Shown here: positions 35,940 to 44,951 of the stretch, piece after piece
Position numbering within the stretch: the stretch's first letter is position 1
Layout: each line of letters begins with the position of its first letter
Assembly: GCF_030412015.1 (NCBI RefSeq)
Contig: NZ_JASNRD010000005.1
Coordinates: forward strand, 1-64,000
DNA from: Massilia sp. YIM B02763
GTDB lineage: Bacteria > Pseudomonadota > Gammaproteobacteria > Burkholderiales > Burkholderiaceae_D
Length of the DNA stretch: 64,000 nt
Direction: 5' to 3'
The notes under the pieces: model-generated
Databases searched by the model: none
Told to the model about the DNA's origin: nothing
The model's input: the letters and a program-made list of their open reading frames with translations, nothing else
Translations under genes and position numbers: made by a program

Positions 35940-37076
35940 TCAAACGATGCCGAGATGCTCCGTCCCCGCCGAGAAATCGCGGTTCTTCGCGTGCTTGCTG
36001 TTGAGCTTGATGTTCAGGCGCAGGTCGTTGACGGAGTCGGCGTTGCGCAGCGCGTCCTCGTAGCTGATCTTGTCCGCCTCGTACAGGTCGAACAGCGCCT
36101 GGTCGAAGGTCTGCATGCCGAGTTCGCGCGACTTCTTCATGATCTCCTTGATCTCGTGGACTTCGCCCTTGAAGATCAGGTCGGAGATCAGCGGGGAGTT
36201 CAGCAGGATCTCGATGGCGACCACGCGGCCCTTGGCTTCCTTTTTCGGGATCAGGCGCTGCGAGACGAGGCCCTTCAGGTTCAGCGACAGGTCCATCAGC
36301 AGTTGCTGGCGCCGTTCCTCGGGGAAGAAGTTGATAATGCGGTCGAGCGCCTGGTTGGCGCTGTTGGCATGCAGCGTGGCCAGGCACAAATGGCCCGTCT
36401 CGGCGAAGGCGATCGCGTGTTCCATCGTTTCGCGGTCGCGGATCTCGCCGATCTGGATCACGTCCGGGGCCTGGCGCAGCGAGTTCTTCAGCGCGGCCTC
36501 GAAGCTGTCCGTGTCGACGCCCACTTCGCGCTGCGTGATCACGCAGTTGCGGTGCGGGTGCACGAATTCGACGGGGTCCTCGATCGTGATGATGTGGCCG
36601 TAGCTGTTTTCGTTGCGGTAGCCGACCATCGCCGCCAGCGTCGTCGACTTGCCCGAGCCCGTGGCGCCGACCATGATGACGAGGCCGCGCTTGGTCATGA
36701 CGACGTCCTTCAGCACATCCGGCAGTTCCAGGTCCTCGAACTTCGGGATCGTGGTGGTGATCACGCGCAGCACCATGCCCACGGCGCCCATCTGCATGAA
36801 TGCGGAGACGCGGAAGCGTCCCAGGTCGCCGGGGCTGATGGCGAAGTTGGCTTCCTTGGTCAGCTCGAAGCCGGCAGCCTGCTTGTCGTTCATGATGGCG
36901 CGCGCCAGGTCGGCCGTGTGCGAGGCCGACAGGGACTGGCTCGACACGGGCGTCATGCGGCCGTCGACCTTGATCGCGGGCGGGAAGCCGGACGTGATGA
37001 ACAGGTCCGAGCCGCCTTTCGCCACCATCAGGCGCAGCAGGTCGAACATGAATTTGGCGGCCTGGTCGCGTTCCAT
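35940..37076 (-). CDS. pilU: Type IV pilus retraction ATPase PilU
   Basis: The 378-residue hexameric ATPase assists PilT in pilus retraction. Walker A is GATGSGKST, the Asp box is TIEDPVEFVH, and Walker B is IQIGEIRDRETM. The C-domain has PEERRQQLLMDLSLNLKGLVSQRL. The AIRNLIRE motif typical of PilT is replaced (SPLISDLIFKGEVHEI), which marks it as PilU. It follows pilT by eight bases and is transcribed with it. Confidence 0.95.
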   Translation of the reverse strand: MERDQAAKFMFDLLRLMVAKGGSDLFITSGFPPAIKVDGRMTPVSSQSLSASHTADLARAIMNDKQAAGFELTKEANFAISPGDLGRFRVSAFMQMGAVGMVLRVITTTIPKFEDLELPDVLKDVVMTKRGLVIMVGATGSGKSTTLAAMVGYRNENSYGHIITIEDPVEFVHPHRNCVITQREVGVDTDSFEAALKNSLRQAPDVIQIGEIRDRETMEHAIAFAETGHLCLATLHANSANQALDRIINFFPEERRQQLLMDLSLNLKGLVSQRLIPKKEAKGRVVAIEILLNSPLISDLIFKGEVHEIKEIMKKSRELGMQTFDQALFDLYEADKISYEDALRNADSVNDLRLNIKLNSKHAKNRDFSAGTEHLGIV

Positions 37077-37084
37077 GTCAGTCC

Positions 37085-38128
37085 TTAACCCGGGAAGTTC
37101 TCGGGGATCTTGGCGGCGGCGCGCGCGGCGCTCGATGAGATCACGTTGCGGCGCACGAGGTCCGTCAGGTTCTGGTCCAGCGTCTGCATGCCCACGTTCG
37201 AGCCGGTCTGGATCGCCGAATACATCTGCGCGATCTTCGCTTCGCGGATCAGGTTGCGGATGGCCGGCGTGCCGATCATGATCTCGTGCGCGGCCACGCG
37301 GCCGGAGCCGTCCTTGGTCTTGAGCAGCGTCTGCGAGATCACGGCCTGCAGCGACTCCGACAGCATCGCGCGCACCATTTCCTTTTCCTCGGCCGGGAAC
37401 ACGTCGACGATGCGGTCGATGGTCTTGGCGGCGGACGAGGTGTGCAGCGTGCCGAACACCAGGTGGCCCGTCTCGGCGGCCGACAGCGCCAGGCGGATCG
37501 TCTCCAGGTCGCGCAGCTCGCCGACCAGGATCGCGTCCGGGTCTTCGCGCAGGGCCGAGCGCAGCGCGTTGTTGAAGGACAGCGTGTGCGGGCCCACTTC
37601 GCGCTGGTTGATCAGGCACTTCTTCGATTCGTGCACGAACTCGATCGGGTCCTCGATGGTGAGGATGTGGCCGTACTCGTTTTCGTTCATGTGGTTGACC
37701 ATGGCGGCCAGCGTCGTCGACTTGCCCGAGCCGGTAGGGCCCGTCACCAGCACGAGACCGCGCGGCTTCAGCGCCAGCTCGGCGAAGATCTTCGGCGCGT
37801 TCAATTCTTCCAGCGACAGGATCTTGGACGGAATCGTGCGCATGACGGCCGAGGCGCCCCGTTCCTGGTTGTAGGCGTTCACGCGGAAGCGGGCCAGGCC
37901 CGGAATGGCGAACGAGAAATCGCACTCCAGCATCTCTTCGTACTGCTTGCGCTGGCCGTCGTTCATGATGTCGTAGATCATGCCGTGCACGTCCTTGTGC
38001 TCCAGCGGCGGCAGGTTGATGCGGCGCACGTCGCCATGCACGCGGATCATCGGCGGCAGGCCGGCCGACAGGTGCAGGTCCGACGCCTTGTTTTTAACGG
38101 AGAAGGCAAGCAGTTCCGAGATGTCCAT
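37085..38128 (-). CDS. pilT: Type IV pilus twitching motility ATPase PilT
   Basis: The 347-residue retraction motor has Walker A GPTGSGKSTTL, Asp box TIEDPIEFVH, Walker B ILVGELRDLETI and the PilT signature AIRNLIRE. Its N-terminus (MDISELLAFSVKNKASDLHL) is standard, so the start is secure. The divergent gene yggS is 81 bases away. With pilU it forms one operon; pilus structural genes are elsewhere. Confidence 0.96.
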   Translation of the reverse strand: MDISELLAFSVKNKASDLHLSAGLPPMIRVHGDVRRINLPPLEHKDVHGMIYDIMNDGQRKQYEEMLECDFSFAIPGLARFRVNAYNQERGASAVMRTIPSKILSLEELNAPKIFAELALKPRGLVLVTGPTGSGKSTTLAAMVNHMNENEYGHILTIEDPIEFVHESKKCLINQREVGPHTLSFNNALRSALREDPDAILVGELRDLETIRLALSAAETGHLVFGTLHTSSAAKTIDRIVDVFPAEEKEMVRAMLSESLQAVISQTLLKTKDGSGRVAAHEIMIGTPAIRNLIREAKIAQMYSAIQTGSNVGMQTLDQNLTDLVRRNVISSSAARAAAKIPENFPG

Positions 38129-38132
38129 TCGC

Positions 38133-38138
38133 TATAAT
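38133..38138 (+). promoter_or_regulatory. Putative -10 box of yggS-proC
   Basis: A consensus TATAAT lies in the gap between pilT and yggS, pointing to yggS with a leader of about 65 bases. The matching -35 is weak. Confidence 0.4.
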
Positions 38139-38209
38139 CCTTGTGCCCTTGGATAGCCTGTCCGACAAGGGCGCGTGTAACCGAAAAATATTTCCTACAG
38201 AAAACCATT

Positions 38210-38911
38210 ATGTCCACAATCGCCGCCAACTTGCAAGCTGTCGAAGCGACAATCGAGGCCGCCTGCCAGGCCGCCGGAAGGGCGCGTTCGACGGTGCGTT
38301 TGCTGGCCGTCTCGAAGACCTTCCCTGCGGAAGCGGTGCTCGAGGCGCTCGCCACGGGGCAGCGCGCCTTCGGCGAAAACTATGTGCAGGAAGGCGTCGA
38401 CAAGATCGCCGCTGTCGCAAAAGCGCGACCCGAGCTGGTGCTCGAATGGCATTTCATCGGTCCGATCCAGAGCAACAAGACCCGTCCCATCGCGGCGAAC
38501 TTCGACTGGGTGCACACGGTCGACCGTCTCAAGATCGCCCAGCGCCTGTCGGAGCAGCGTCCGCCCGAGCGCGGCCCGCTCGACATCTGCCTGCAGGTGA
38601 ACATCAGCGGCGAAGCGAGCAAGAGCGGCGTGGCCGCCGACGAGCTGCCTGCGCTGGCCCGGGCCGTGGTGGCGCTGCCCAATCTGCGCCTGCGCGGCCT
38701 GATGGCGATCCCGGAGCCGCAGGCCGACCCGGCGCTGCAGCGCGCGCCGTTCGCCCGCCTGCGCGCGCTGGCCGATGAACTCGCGGCCGCCGGCATCCCC
38801 GTCGACACGCTGTCGATGGGCATGTCGGGCGACATGGGCGCGGCCATCATGGAAGGCGCGACCATCGTGCGCGTGGGCAGCGCCATCTTCGGCGCGCGCC
38901 ATTACGAATAG
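38210..38911 (+). CDS. yggS: YggS-family PLP homeostasis protein
   Basis: The 233-residue protein is an alanine-racemase-like TIM barrel that binds PLP through Lys in LLAVSKTFPAEAV and has the signature WHFIGPIQSNKTRPIA. Members buffer pyridoxal 5'-phosphate and affect amino-acid pools. The C-terminus (DTLSMGMSGDMGAAI) is complete. ATG 38210 is chosen because the family starts near MSTIAANLQ. It is followed by proC at 33 bases, a pairing common in proteobacteria. Confidence 0.94.
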   Translation: MSTIAANLQAVEATIEAACQAAGRARSTVRLLAVSKTFPAEAVLEALATGQRAFGENYVQEGVDKIAAVAKARPELVLEWHFIGPIQSNKTRPIAANFDWVHTVDRLKIAQRLSEQRPPERGPLDICLQVNISGEASKSGVAADELPALARAVVALPNLRLRGLMAIPEPQADPALQRAPFARLRALADELAAAGIPVDTLSMGMSGDMGAAIMEGATIVRVGSAIFGARHYE

Positions 38912-38944
38912 CATCGGCAACAGCCATCAGCGAACAGGAGCACC

Positions 38945-39763
38945 ATGAAGATCAGTTTCATCGGCGGCGGCAACATGGCCACCGCCCTCATCGCGGGCCT
39001 CGCCGGCGCCGTCGCGCAGGCACAGGACATCCACGTGGTCGATCCGAACCCGGAAGCGCTGGAGCGCCTGCGCGCGAGCTATGGCGTGACGACGGCGCCC
39101 GACATCGGCGCCGGGGTCGCGGCCAGCGACGTGATCGTGCTGGCGGTGAAGCCGCAGCAGATGCGCGACGTCGCGCTCCACTTGCAGTCGCAGCTGGGCA
39201 ACCGTCCGCTGCTGCTGTCGATCGCCGCCGGCATCCGCGGCGCCGACCTGTCGCGCTGGCTGAACGGCTACGGCGCCATCGTGCGCACGATGCCGAACAC
39301 GCCGGCGCTGATCGGCCAGGGCGTCACGGGCATGGTCGCGATGGCCGGCGTGAGCGCGGCACAGAAGGAAGCCGCCGACAGCGTCATGCGCGCCGTCGGC
39401 CGCACCGTGTGGCTGGACGAGGAAAGCCTGATCGATCCGGTGACGGCGGTGTCGGGCAGCGGCCCGGCCTATGTGTTCTACTTCCTCGAGGCGATGCAGC
39501 AGGCGGCCGTCGAGATGGGCCTGTCGGCCGAGCAGGGCAAGGCGCTGGCGCTGGCCACCTTCACGGGCGCGGCCCAGCTGGCGGCGCAGTCGGACGACAG
39601 CGTGGAAGTGCTGCGCCAGCGCGTCACGTCCAAGGGCGGGACGACGCATGCGGCCATCACGAGCATGGAAGCGGCGGGCGTGAAGGAGGCGATCGTCGCG
39701 GCCATGAAGGCGGCGGCGGCGCGGGGCAGAGAGTTGGGTGAGGAATTGGGTAACGCCAACTGA
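38945..39763 (+). CDS. proC: Pyrroline-5-carboxylate reductase
   Basis: The 272-residue enzyme makes proline from pyrroline-5-carboxylate with NAD(P)H. It has Rossmann motif FIGGGNMATALIAGL and the signature VTAVSGSGPAYVFYFLEAM. AGGAG precedes the ATG by four bases. It forms an operon with yggS, and the gene pair is conserved. A short family A palindrome follows the stop, between proC and the convergent trio of small membrane proteins. Confidence 0.96.
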   Translation: MKISFIGGGNMATALIAGLAGAVAQAQDIHVVDPNPEALERLRASYGVTTAPDIGAGVAASDVIVLAVKPQQMRDVALHLQSQLGNRPLLLSIAAGIRGADLSRWLNGYGAIVRTMPNTPALIGQGVTGMVAMAGVSAAQKEAADSVMRAVGRTVWLDEESLIDPVTAVSGSGPAYVFYFLEAMQQAAVEMGLSAEQGKALALATFTGAAQLAAQSDDSVEVLRQRVTSKGGTTHAAITSMEAAGVKEAIVAAMKAAAARGRELGEELGNAN

Positions 39764-39780
39764 AGCGTTGGCTTTAAAAC

Positions 39781-39859
39781 CGTCGTCCCTGCGCAGGCAG
39801 GGACCCAATGTAGCGCTGACGCTACTCGAAATTGGGTCCCTGCCTGCGCAGGGACGACG
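39781..39859. repeat. Family A palindrome, short form, perfect arms
   Basis: Arms start CGTCGTCCCTGCGCAGGCAG (39781) and end CTGCCTGCGCAGGGACGACG (39859), enclosing a centre that itself contains TAGCGCTGACGCTA. It lies between convergent proC and the YqjK-like gene. Confidence 0.93.
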
Positions 39860-39883
39860 TTGTTTCAGGGCGCGTGTTTGCGT

Positions 39884-40174
39884 CTAGCGCCGGAACTGCC
39901 GCACGACCCCCAGCACGTTGCGGGCCATGCTCATGCCCGTCATGACGGTGCCGGCCAGCGCCGCGATGGTCTTGCGCCGCGCCAGCATCACGCCCAGCAT
40001 GGCGGCGGCCGAGGCCAGCACCGCCTTCTTGTGGCCGACGACGAAGCCGGCCACCGGATGGCCGAGGGCGTTCGACGGGCGCAGCGCCAAAACGGCGTCG
40101 GCCAGTTCGGCGCGTTCCTCGGCGCAGCGCGAGATCAGTTCCAGGCGGCGTTGGGCGAGCGATGGCTTATTCAT
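39884..40174 (-). CDS. Small YqjK-like protein
   Basis: The 96-residue protein has a helical basic N-terminus (MNKPSLAQRRLELISRCA) and a hydrophobic centre (KKAVLASAAAMLGVMLAR) and ends in VRQFRR. It resembles YqjK of the E. coli yqjCDEK cluster by position and length; sequence similarity is weak to my eye. ATG 40174 overlaps the YqjE-like gene by eight bases, so it is coupled. It is the last gene of the trio. Confidence 0.75.
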   Translation of the reverse strand: MNKPSLAQRRLELISRCAEERAELADAVLALRPSNALGHPVAGFVVGHKKAVLASAAAMLGVMLARRKTIAALAGTVMTGMSMARNVLGVVRQFRR

Positions 40175-40622
40175 GGACGGCTCCCGGCACGGTCGGTGCG
40201 TGGGCTGCGGCATTCGCAGCGGCATTCGCTTCGGCATGCGCCTCGGCATCGCGGATGGCCGCGGCCTGGCGCACGTAGTCGACGTCCTTGCGCAGTTCGG
40301 CCAGCGTGGCCGCCAGCAGCGGCGGCTTCGCGTTCAGGGACGAGCGCACCTTCAGCAGCATCAGCAGGGCCACCACGACGAACAGGATCGCCATGCCGGC
40401 CGTGGCCTGCAGCGGGTAGGTGTCCCAGAACAGCAGGATCACGAAGAAGGCGCCGAGCATGAAGCCGGCTGCCAGCAGGAACACGGCCAGCACGGCCAGG
40501 GCGACGTGGCCCAGCATGCGGCGCGCGTCTTCCTGGAACTCGACCGCGGCCAGTTCGAGGCGCGTGCCGACCATGGTTGCCAGCGTCGAGGCTGCGCGGC
40601 CCGCGGCCGCGAAGATCGCCAT
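40167..40622 (-). CDS. YqjE-like membrane protein (holin superfamily III type)
   Basis: The 151-residue protein has two central membrane helices (MLGHVALAVLAVFLLAAGFML and AGMAILFVVVALLMLL) after a short N-terminal helix, and a soluble Ala-rich tail. It fits the YqjE/holin-like family. It overlaps both neighbours by one and eight bases. In E. coli the equivalent proteins associate with stationary-phase inner membrane; here function is inferred only from the cluster. Confidence 0.82.
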   Translation of the reverse strand: MAIFAAAGRAASTLATMVGTRLELAAVEFQEDARRMLGHVALAVLAVFLLAAGFMLGAFFVILLFWDTYPLQATAGMAILFVVVALLMLLKVRSSLNAKPPLLAATLAELRKDVDYVRQAAAIRDAEAHAEANAAANAAAHAPTVPGAVHE

Positions 40623-40942
40623 TATTTACGGGCGATCAGCATGCCCAGCACGACACCGATCGCGGTGCCCAGGCCGACGGCCTTCCACGGATTTTCCTTG
40701 ACGTATTCGTCGGTGGCCTTGGCGGCGACCTTGGTCTTCTCGACCACGGCTTCTTCCAGGTGGATGATGTTTTCCTTGGCCGACACGAGGGTGCGCTCGA
40801 ACTTGGCCTTGGCCGCCTTGAACTCCTCGCCCGTCAGGTGGCCGCTGTGGCGCAGCCAGGCTTCGGCGTCGTGGACGACGTTCTTCAGGTCGGACAGCAA
40901 CTGGTCGCGCGTGCCGGTCTGGGTGGGGATTTTTTCCATCAT
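40622..40942 (-). CDS. DUF883 (ElaB/YqjD-type) ribosome-associated membrane protein
   Basis: The 106-residue protein has a helical, charged N-terminus (NVVHDAEAWLRHSGHLTGE) and a C-terminal membrane segment (GLGTAIGVVLGMLIA) ending in RK, the glycine-zipper pattern of ElaB/YqjD. E. coli YqjD binds ribosomes and inhibits growth in stationary phase. ATG 40942 has AGAGAGG seven bases upstream. It is the first gene of the yqjD-E-K-like operon and lies 39 bases before the ubiA stop. Confidence 0.88.
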   Translation of the reverse strand: MMEKIPTQTGTRDQLLSDLKNVVHDAEAWLRHSGHLTGEEFKAAKAKFERTLVSAKENIIHLEEAVVEKTKVAAKATDEYVKENPWKAVGLGTAIGVVLGMLIARK

Positions 40943-40981
40943 GGGTGGGCCTCTCTGTTGGCTATGGTGTATTGGACAATA

Positions 40982-41836
40982 TTATCCTAAAGCATAGTCT
41001 AGCGCGACACCGAAGAATAGTGCGGCACCCAACCAATTGTTATGGCGGAAAGCCTTGAAGCACAGCATGCGGTCGCGTCCGCGGATCAGCGTGTAGTGGT
41101 AGAGGGCCATCGCCGCCGCCACGGCCACGCCGGCCACGAACCACCAGCGCAGGCCCAGCATCCAGCCGCAGGCGAGGTCGATGCCCAGCGCCGCCGCATA
41201 GCACAGCATGATGGCGGCCACGTCGTAGCGGCCGAAGGTGATGGCGGACGTGCGGATGCCGATCTTGAGGTCGTCGTCGCGGTCGACCATCGCATATTCC
41301 GTGTCGTAGGCCACCGACCAGAACACGTTCGCCGCCAGCAGCCACCAGGCCACGGCCGGCACCTGGCCCTGCACGGCGGCGAAGGCCATCGGGATGCCGA
41401 AGCCGAACGCGATGCCGAGGTAGGCCTGGGGGATCGCGAAGAAGCGCTTGAAATAGGGATAGCTGCCGGCGACGATCACGGCCACCACGGACAGCTGCTT
41501 GGTCAGCGCGTTCAGCGGCAGGATCAGCAGGAAGGAGACGATGGCCAGCACGGCCGCCACCATCAGCGCTTCCCAGCCCTTGATCCGGCCGCTGGTCAGC
41601 GGGCGGTCGACGGTGCGCTTGACGTGGCGGTCGAAGTCGCGGTCGGCGTAATCGTTGATGGCGCAGCCGGCCGAGCGCATCAGCGCCGTGCCCAGCACGA
41701 AGATGGTGAGGATCACGGGATCGGGATGGCCATCGGAAGCCATCCACAGTGCCCACAGCGTGGGCCACAACAGCAGCAGGATGCCGATGGGCTTGTCGGC
41801 CCGGACGAGGCGGAAGTACAGCGCCAGCTTGTTCAT
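40982..41836 (-). CDS. ubiA: 4-hydroxybenzoate octaprenyltransferase
   Basis: The 284-residue inner-membrane enzyme prenylates 4-hydroxybenzoate in ubiquinone synthesis. The two Asp-rich motifs are [15 protein letters not shown] and [12 protein letters not shown], and about nine membrane helices are visible. ATG 41836 gives the usual N-terminus [20 protein letters not shown]. It is transcribed in the same direction as oxyR but is 206 bases from it with a long palindrome between, so a separate promoter is likely. Confidence 0.96.
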   Translation of the reverse strand: MNKLALYFRLVRADKPIGILLLLWPTLWALWMASDGHPDPVILTIFVLGTALMRSAGCAINDYADRDFDRHVKRTVDRPLTSGRIKGWEALMVAAVLAIVSFLLILPLNALTKQLSVVAVIVAGSYPYFKRFFAIPQAYLGIAFGFGIPMAFAAVQGQVPAVAWWLLAANVFWSVAYDTEYAMVDRDDDLKIGIRTSAITFGRYDVAAIMLCYAAALGIDLACGWMLGLRWWFVAGVAVAAAMALYHYTLIRGRDRMLCFKAFRHNNWLGAALFFGVALDYALG

Positions 41837-41905
41837 GAGGGAATTCGGAGTGAAGATCTGCAAATCCGAATTGTAGCGTGTGCCGCTCGCGACTCGACAC
41901 TCAGC

Positions 41906-42031
41906 CGTCATCCCCGCGGAGGCGGCGATCCATGCTGAGGCGCCAAAGTCGGTATCCTGAGCAGATTCGGGTATCTCACATGGTCCGGCTTCTGATGCTG
42001 GGCATGGGTTCCCGCCTGCGCGGGAACGACG
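41906..42031. repeat. Family A palindrome, long form, decayed
   Basis: Left arm CGTCATCCCCGCGGAGGCGG (from 41906) and right arm CCGCCTGCGCGGGAACGACG (to 42031) with imperfect pairing. ATCCATGCTGAGGCGCCAAA inside it is the inverse of the centre of the copy at 35246. It lies between oxyR and ubiA, both on the minus strand. Confidence 0.85.
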
Positions 42032-42041
42032 GGTGGAGGCT

Positions 42042-42986
42042 TCAGGCCGCAGCTTGCAGCTGCACCATCTCCACGCCCGGCAGATTGCACTCCGCCACCG
42101 CATTGACCACCGCGTCGATGGCCGCGCGGCGCGTGAAGCTCTTGCGCCAGACGATGACCACGCGGCGCGACGGCGCCGGCTCCTGGAAGGGGACGAAGGT
42201 CAGCATGCCGTTCGGGTCCTTCATGTCCGGCACCGAGGCGCGCGGCAGCACGGTCAGGCCGATGCCGCTCGCGACCATGTGGCGGATCGTCTCCAGCGAC
42301 GAGCCTTCGAAGGTGCGCTGCATGCCGTTGCCGGGGTTCGACGAGAAGCGTGCCATTTCCGGGCACACTTCCAGCACCTGGTCGCGGAAGCAGTGGCCCG
42401 TACCCAGCAGCAGCATGGTTTCGCTCTTGAGATCCTCGGCCGAGATCTCCTTGCGCTTGGCCCAGGCGTGGTCCTTGGGCATGGCCACGACGAAGGGCTC
42501 GTCGTACAGCGCCTGCACGGCCATGCCGTGTTCCGGCAGCGGCAGCGCCATGATGGCGGCGTCCAGCTCGCCCTGGCGCAGCAGGTCCAGCAGCTTGACC
42601 GTGAAATTCTCCTGCAGCACCAGCGGCATCTGCGGCACGTTCTCGATCAGGTTCTTCACCAGCGGCGGCAGCAGGTAGGGGCCGACGGTATAGATGACGC
42701 CCAGGCGCAGCGGGCCGGACAGCGGGTCCTTGTTCTGCTTGGCCAGCTCCTTGATGGCGGCCGTCTGTTCCAGCACGCGTTCGGCCTGGGCCACGATCTG
42801 GGCGCCCAGCGGCGTCACGGAGACTTCCGAGCCGCCGCGCTCGAACAGGGTGACGCCCAGCTCGTCCTCCAGCTTCTTGATGGCGACGGACAGCGTGGGC
42901 TGGGCAACGAAACAGGCTTCCGCCGCGTGCCCGAAATGGCGTGCGCGGGCGACGGCGACGATGTACTTCAGTTCGGTCAGGGTCAT
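42042..42986 (-). CDS. oxyR: LysR-type hydrogen peroxide sensor OxyR
   Basis: The 314-residue regulator has an N-terminal winged helix (about 1-60, [20 protein letters not shown]) and a LysR substrate domain. Cys199 and Cys208 in [14 protein letters not shown] match the redox pair of E. coli OxyR in number and spacing, so it should form an intramolecular disulfide with peroxide and activate antioxidant genes. ATG 42986 is chosen to give [13 protein letters not shown]; 13 further residues are open upstream. It is divergent from the second pilU-like gene. Glutathione peroxidase nearby may be a target, but this is inference. Confidence 0.95.
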   Translation of the reverse strand: MTLTELKYIVAVARARHFGHAAEACFVAQPTLSVAIKKLEDELGVTLFERGGSEVSVTPLGAQIVAQAERVLEQTAAIKELAKQNKDPLSGPLRLGVIYTVGPYLLPPLVKNLIENVPQMPLVLQENFTVKLLDLLRQGELDAAIMALPLPEHGMAVQALYDEPFVVAMPKDHAWAKRKEISAEDLKSETMLLLGTGHCFRDQVLEVCPEMARFSSNPGNGMQRTFEGSSLETIRHMVASGIGLTVLPRASVPDMKDPNGMLTFVPFQEPAPSRRVVIVWRKSFTRRAAIDAVVNAVAECNLPGVEMVQLQAAA

Positions 42987-43077
42987 GGTCGAAATCAGGG
43001 ATGCGAGCCGTGTCTCGATGAACACGTTTGCCGCAGATTTAGGCAGATGCGCACTATTTTACCGTCAAAGCTGCCGA

Positions 43078-43083
43078 TATAAT
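43078..43083 (+). promoter_or_regulatory. Putative -10 box of the second pilU-like gene
   Basis: TATAAT sits 44 bases before ATG 43128; TATTTT 17 bases upstream is a poor -35. It lies in the divergent gap with oxyR. Confidence 0.4.
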
Positions 43084-43127
43084 GGACTGGCCTGGCAATG
43101 TTGCCATGTATTAATAGAGAATCCACG

Positions 43128-44312
43128 ATGTCCTCGACCTTCGGCCCGGAACAAGCCCAGGCCTATATGCACAAGCTGCTGGCCGTCATGCACCAGCAGG
43201 GCGGTTCCGACCTGTTCATCTCGGCCGACTTCCCGCCCAGCATGAAGCACCAGGGCGCGATGAAGCCGCTGAGCGGCCAGCGCCTGACGGGCGAGGTGAC
43301 GCGCGCGCTGGCGCTGGCCCTGATGAACGAGCGCCAGCGCGCCGAGTTCGAGGCCGAGATGGAGTGCAATTTCGCCATCTCGCTGCCGGGCGTGTGCCGC
43401 TTCCGCGTCAATGTCTTCGTGCAGCAGCAGAGCGTGGGCATGGTGGTGCGCACGATCGCCTCCGAGATCCCGACCTTCGAGAAGCTCGACCTGCCCGAGG
43501 TGCTGAAGGACGTCGTGATGACCAAGCGCGGCCTCGTGCTGGTCGTGGGCGGCACCGGCTCCGGCAAGTCGACCACGCTGGCGGCGATGATCGACTACCG
43601 CAACAGCCATTCCGCCGGCCACATCATCACGGTCGAGGATCCGGTCGAATACGTCCACAAGAACAAGAACTGCCTCGTCACGCACCGCGAGGTCGGCGTC
43701 GACACGCTGTCCTGGCACAACGCGCTGAAGAACACGCTGCGCCAGGCGCCGGACGTGATCCTGATCGGCGAGATCCGCGACACCGAGACGATGGAACACG
43801 CGATCGCCTTCGCCGAGACGGGCCACCTGTGCCTGGGCACGCTGCACGCGAACAATGCCAACCAGACGATGGACCGCATCGTCAACTTCTTCCCCGAGGA
43901 ACGCCGCCCGCAGCTGCTGATGGACCTGTCCGCGAACCTGCGCGCCATCGTCTCGCAGCGCCTGGTGCGCACCGAGGACGGCAAGGGCCGCAAGGCCGCC
44001 ATCGAGATCCTGCTGAACACGCCGACCATCGGCGAGATGATCCTGAAGGGGAACTTCCACAGCATCAAGGAGATCATGCAGAAGTCGCGCGAACTCGGCA
44101 TGTGCACGTTCGACCAGGCCCTGTACGACCTCTACAACGCGGGCTTCATCGGCTACGACGAGGCGATCCGCAACGCCGACTCCGCCAACGGCCTGCGCCT
44201 GCAGATCAAGCTGTCGGGCGAACGGCAAGCCCCCGGAGAGGGCGCCGCCAGGCCGGCCGAGCTCTCGATGCTGATGGACGAGCCGGACGACGAGGCACCC
44301 AAGGCAACCTAA
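43128..44312 (+). CDS. PilT/PilU-family ATPase, second PilU paralogue
   Basis: The 394-residue ATPase has Walker A GGTGSGKSTTL, Asp box TVEDPVEYVHKN and Walker B ILIGEIRDTETM, and lacks the PilT AIRNLIRE motif (TPTIGEMILKGNFHSIKEI instead). It is closely related to the PilU at 35940 (VLKDVVMTKRGL, RNADS and RLQIKL are shared) and is about 16 residues longer, with a Pro/Asp-rich C-terminal tail. It is likely an accessory pilus motor. It stands alone, followed by a single-arm repeat, and is divergent from oxyR. Whether it acts with PilT or has a different pilus is unknown. Confidence 0.93.
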   Translation: MSSTFGPEQAQAYMHKLLAVMHQQGGSDLFISADFPPSMKHQGAMKPLSGQRLTGEVTRALALALMNERQRAEFEAEMECNFAISLPGVCRFRVNVFVQQQSVGMVVRTIASEIPTFEKLDLPEVLKDVVMTKRGLVLVVGGTGSGKSTTLAAMIDYRNSHSAGHIITVEDPVEYVHKNKNCLVTHREVGVDTLSWHNALKNTLRQAPDVILIGEIRDTETMEHAIAFAETGHLCLGTLHANNANQTMDRIVNFFPEERRPQLLMDLSANLRAIVSQRLVRTEDGKGRKAAIEILLNTPTIGEMILKGNFHSIKEIMQKSRELGMCTFDQALYDLYNAGFIGYDEAIRNADSANGLRLQIKLSGERQAPGEGAARPAELSMLMDEPDDEAPKAT

Positions 44313-44316
44313 CCTA

Positions 44317-44345
44317 CGTCGTCCCTGCGAAGGCAGGGACCCAAT
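44317..44345. repeat. Family A repeat, single left arm
   Basis: CGTCGTCCCTGCGAAGGCAG continues to GGACCCAATT, with no inverted partner before the rfaE2 start 46 bases downstream. It lies five bases after the stop of the pilU-like gene. Confidence 0.85.
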
Positions 44346-44390
44346 TTCGCGCGCCGAAGCCGTACCGCCCAAGCCGCCACGACACCAACC

Positions 44391-44873
44391 ATGCCCACTT
44401 TCGAACAAAAAATCACCACCCGCGCCGACCTCCCCGCGCGCATCGCCCAACTCCCGCAACCCGTCGTGCTGACCAACGGCGTGTTCGACATCCTGCACCG
44501 CGGCCATGTGACCTACCTGGCGCAGGCGCGCGAACTGGGCGCCTCGCTCGTCGTCGCCGTCAACACGGACGCGTCCGTGAAACGCCTGGGCAAGGGCGAC
44601 GACCGCCCGCTGAACACGATGGCCGACCGCATGGCCGTGCTGGCCGCGCTGGAATCGGTGAGCCTGGTCGTCGACTTCGACGAGGACACGGCGCTGCAGG
44701 TGGTGCAGGAAGCGCGTCCCGGCATCTACGCCAAGGGCGGCGACTACGTGATGGACCAGATCCCGGAAGGGAAGGAAGTGATCGCCCAGGGCGGCAAGGC
44801 CGTCGCGATCGATTTCGCGCACGACCGCTCGACCACCAGGCTGGTGGCGAAGATCCGCCAGTTCGGCGGCTGA
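44391..44873 (+). CDS. rfaE2: D-glycero-beta-D-manno-heptose 1-phosphate adenylyltransferase
   Basis: The 160-residue nucleotidyltransferase makes ADP-heptose for lipopolysaccharide core. It shows the HxGH signature (NGVFDILHRGHVTYLAQA), NTDASVKRLGKG and YAKGGDYVMDQIPEG. It matches only the C-terminal half of E. coli HldE, so the kinase part must be a separate gene (HldA/RfaE1), as is usual in Betaproteobacteria. ATG 44391 is 45 bases after the repeat arm. Confidence 0.93.
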   Translation: MPTFEQKITTRADLPARIAQLPQPVVLTNGVFDILHRGHVTYLAQARELGASLVVAVNTDASVKRLGKGDDRPLNTMADRMAVLAALESVSLVVDFDEDTALQVVQEARPGIYAKGGDYVMDQIPEGKEVIAQGGKAVAIDFAHDRSTTRLVAKIRQFGG

Positions 44874-44951
44874 GCGCTCGCGCCGGAACCGCGCGGCGGG
44901 CGCGCGGTCGAACGGAGGCGCCCCGTCGAGCCGGCGCTGAAAGGATGCCGC

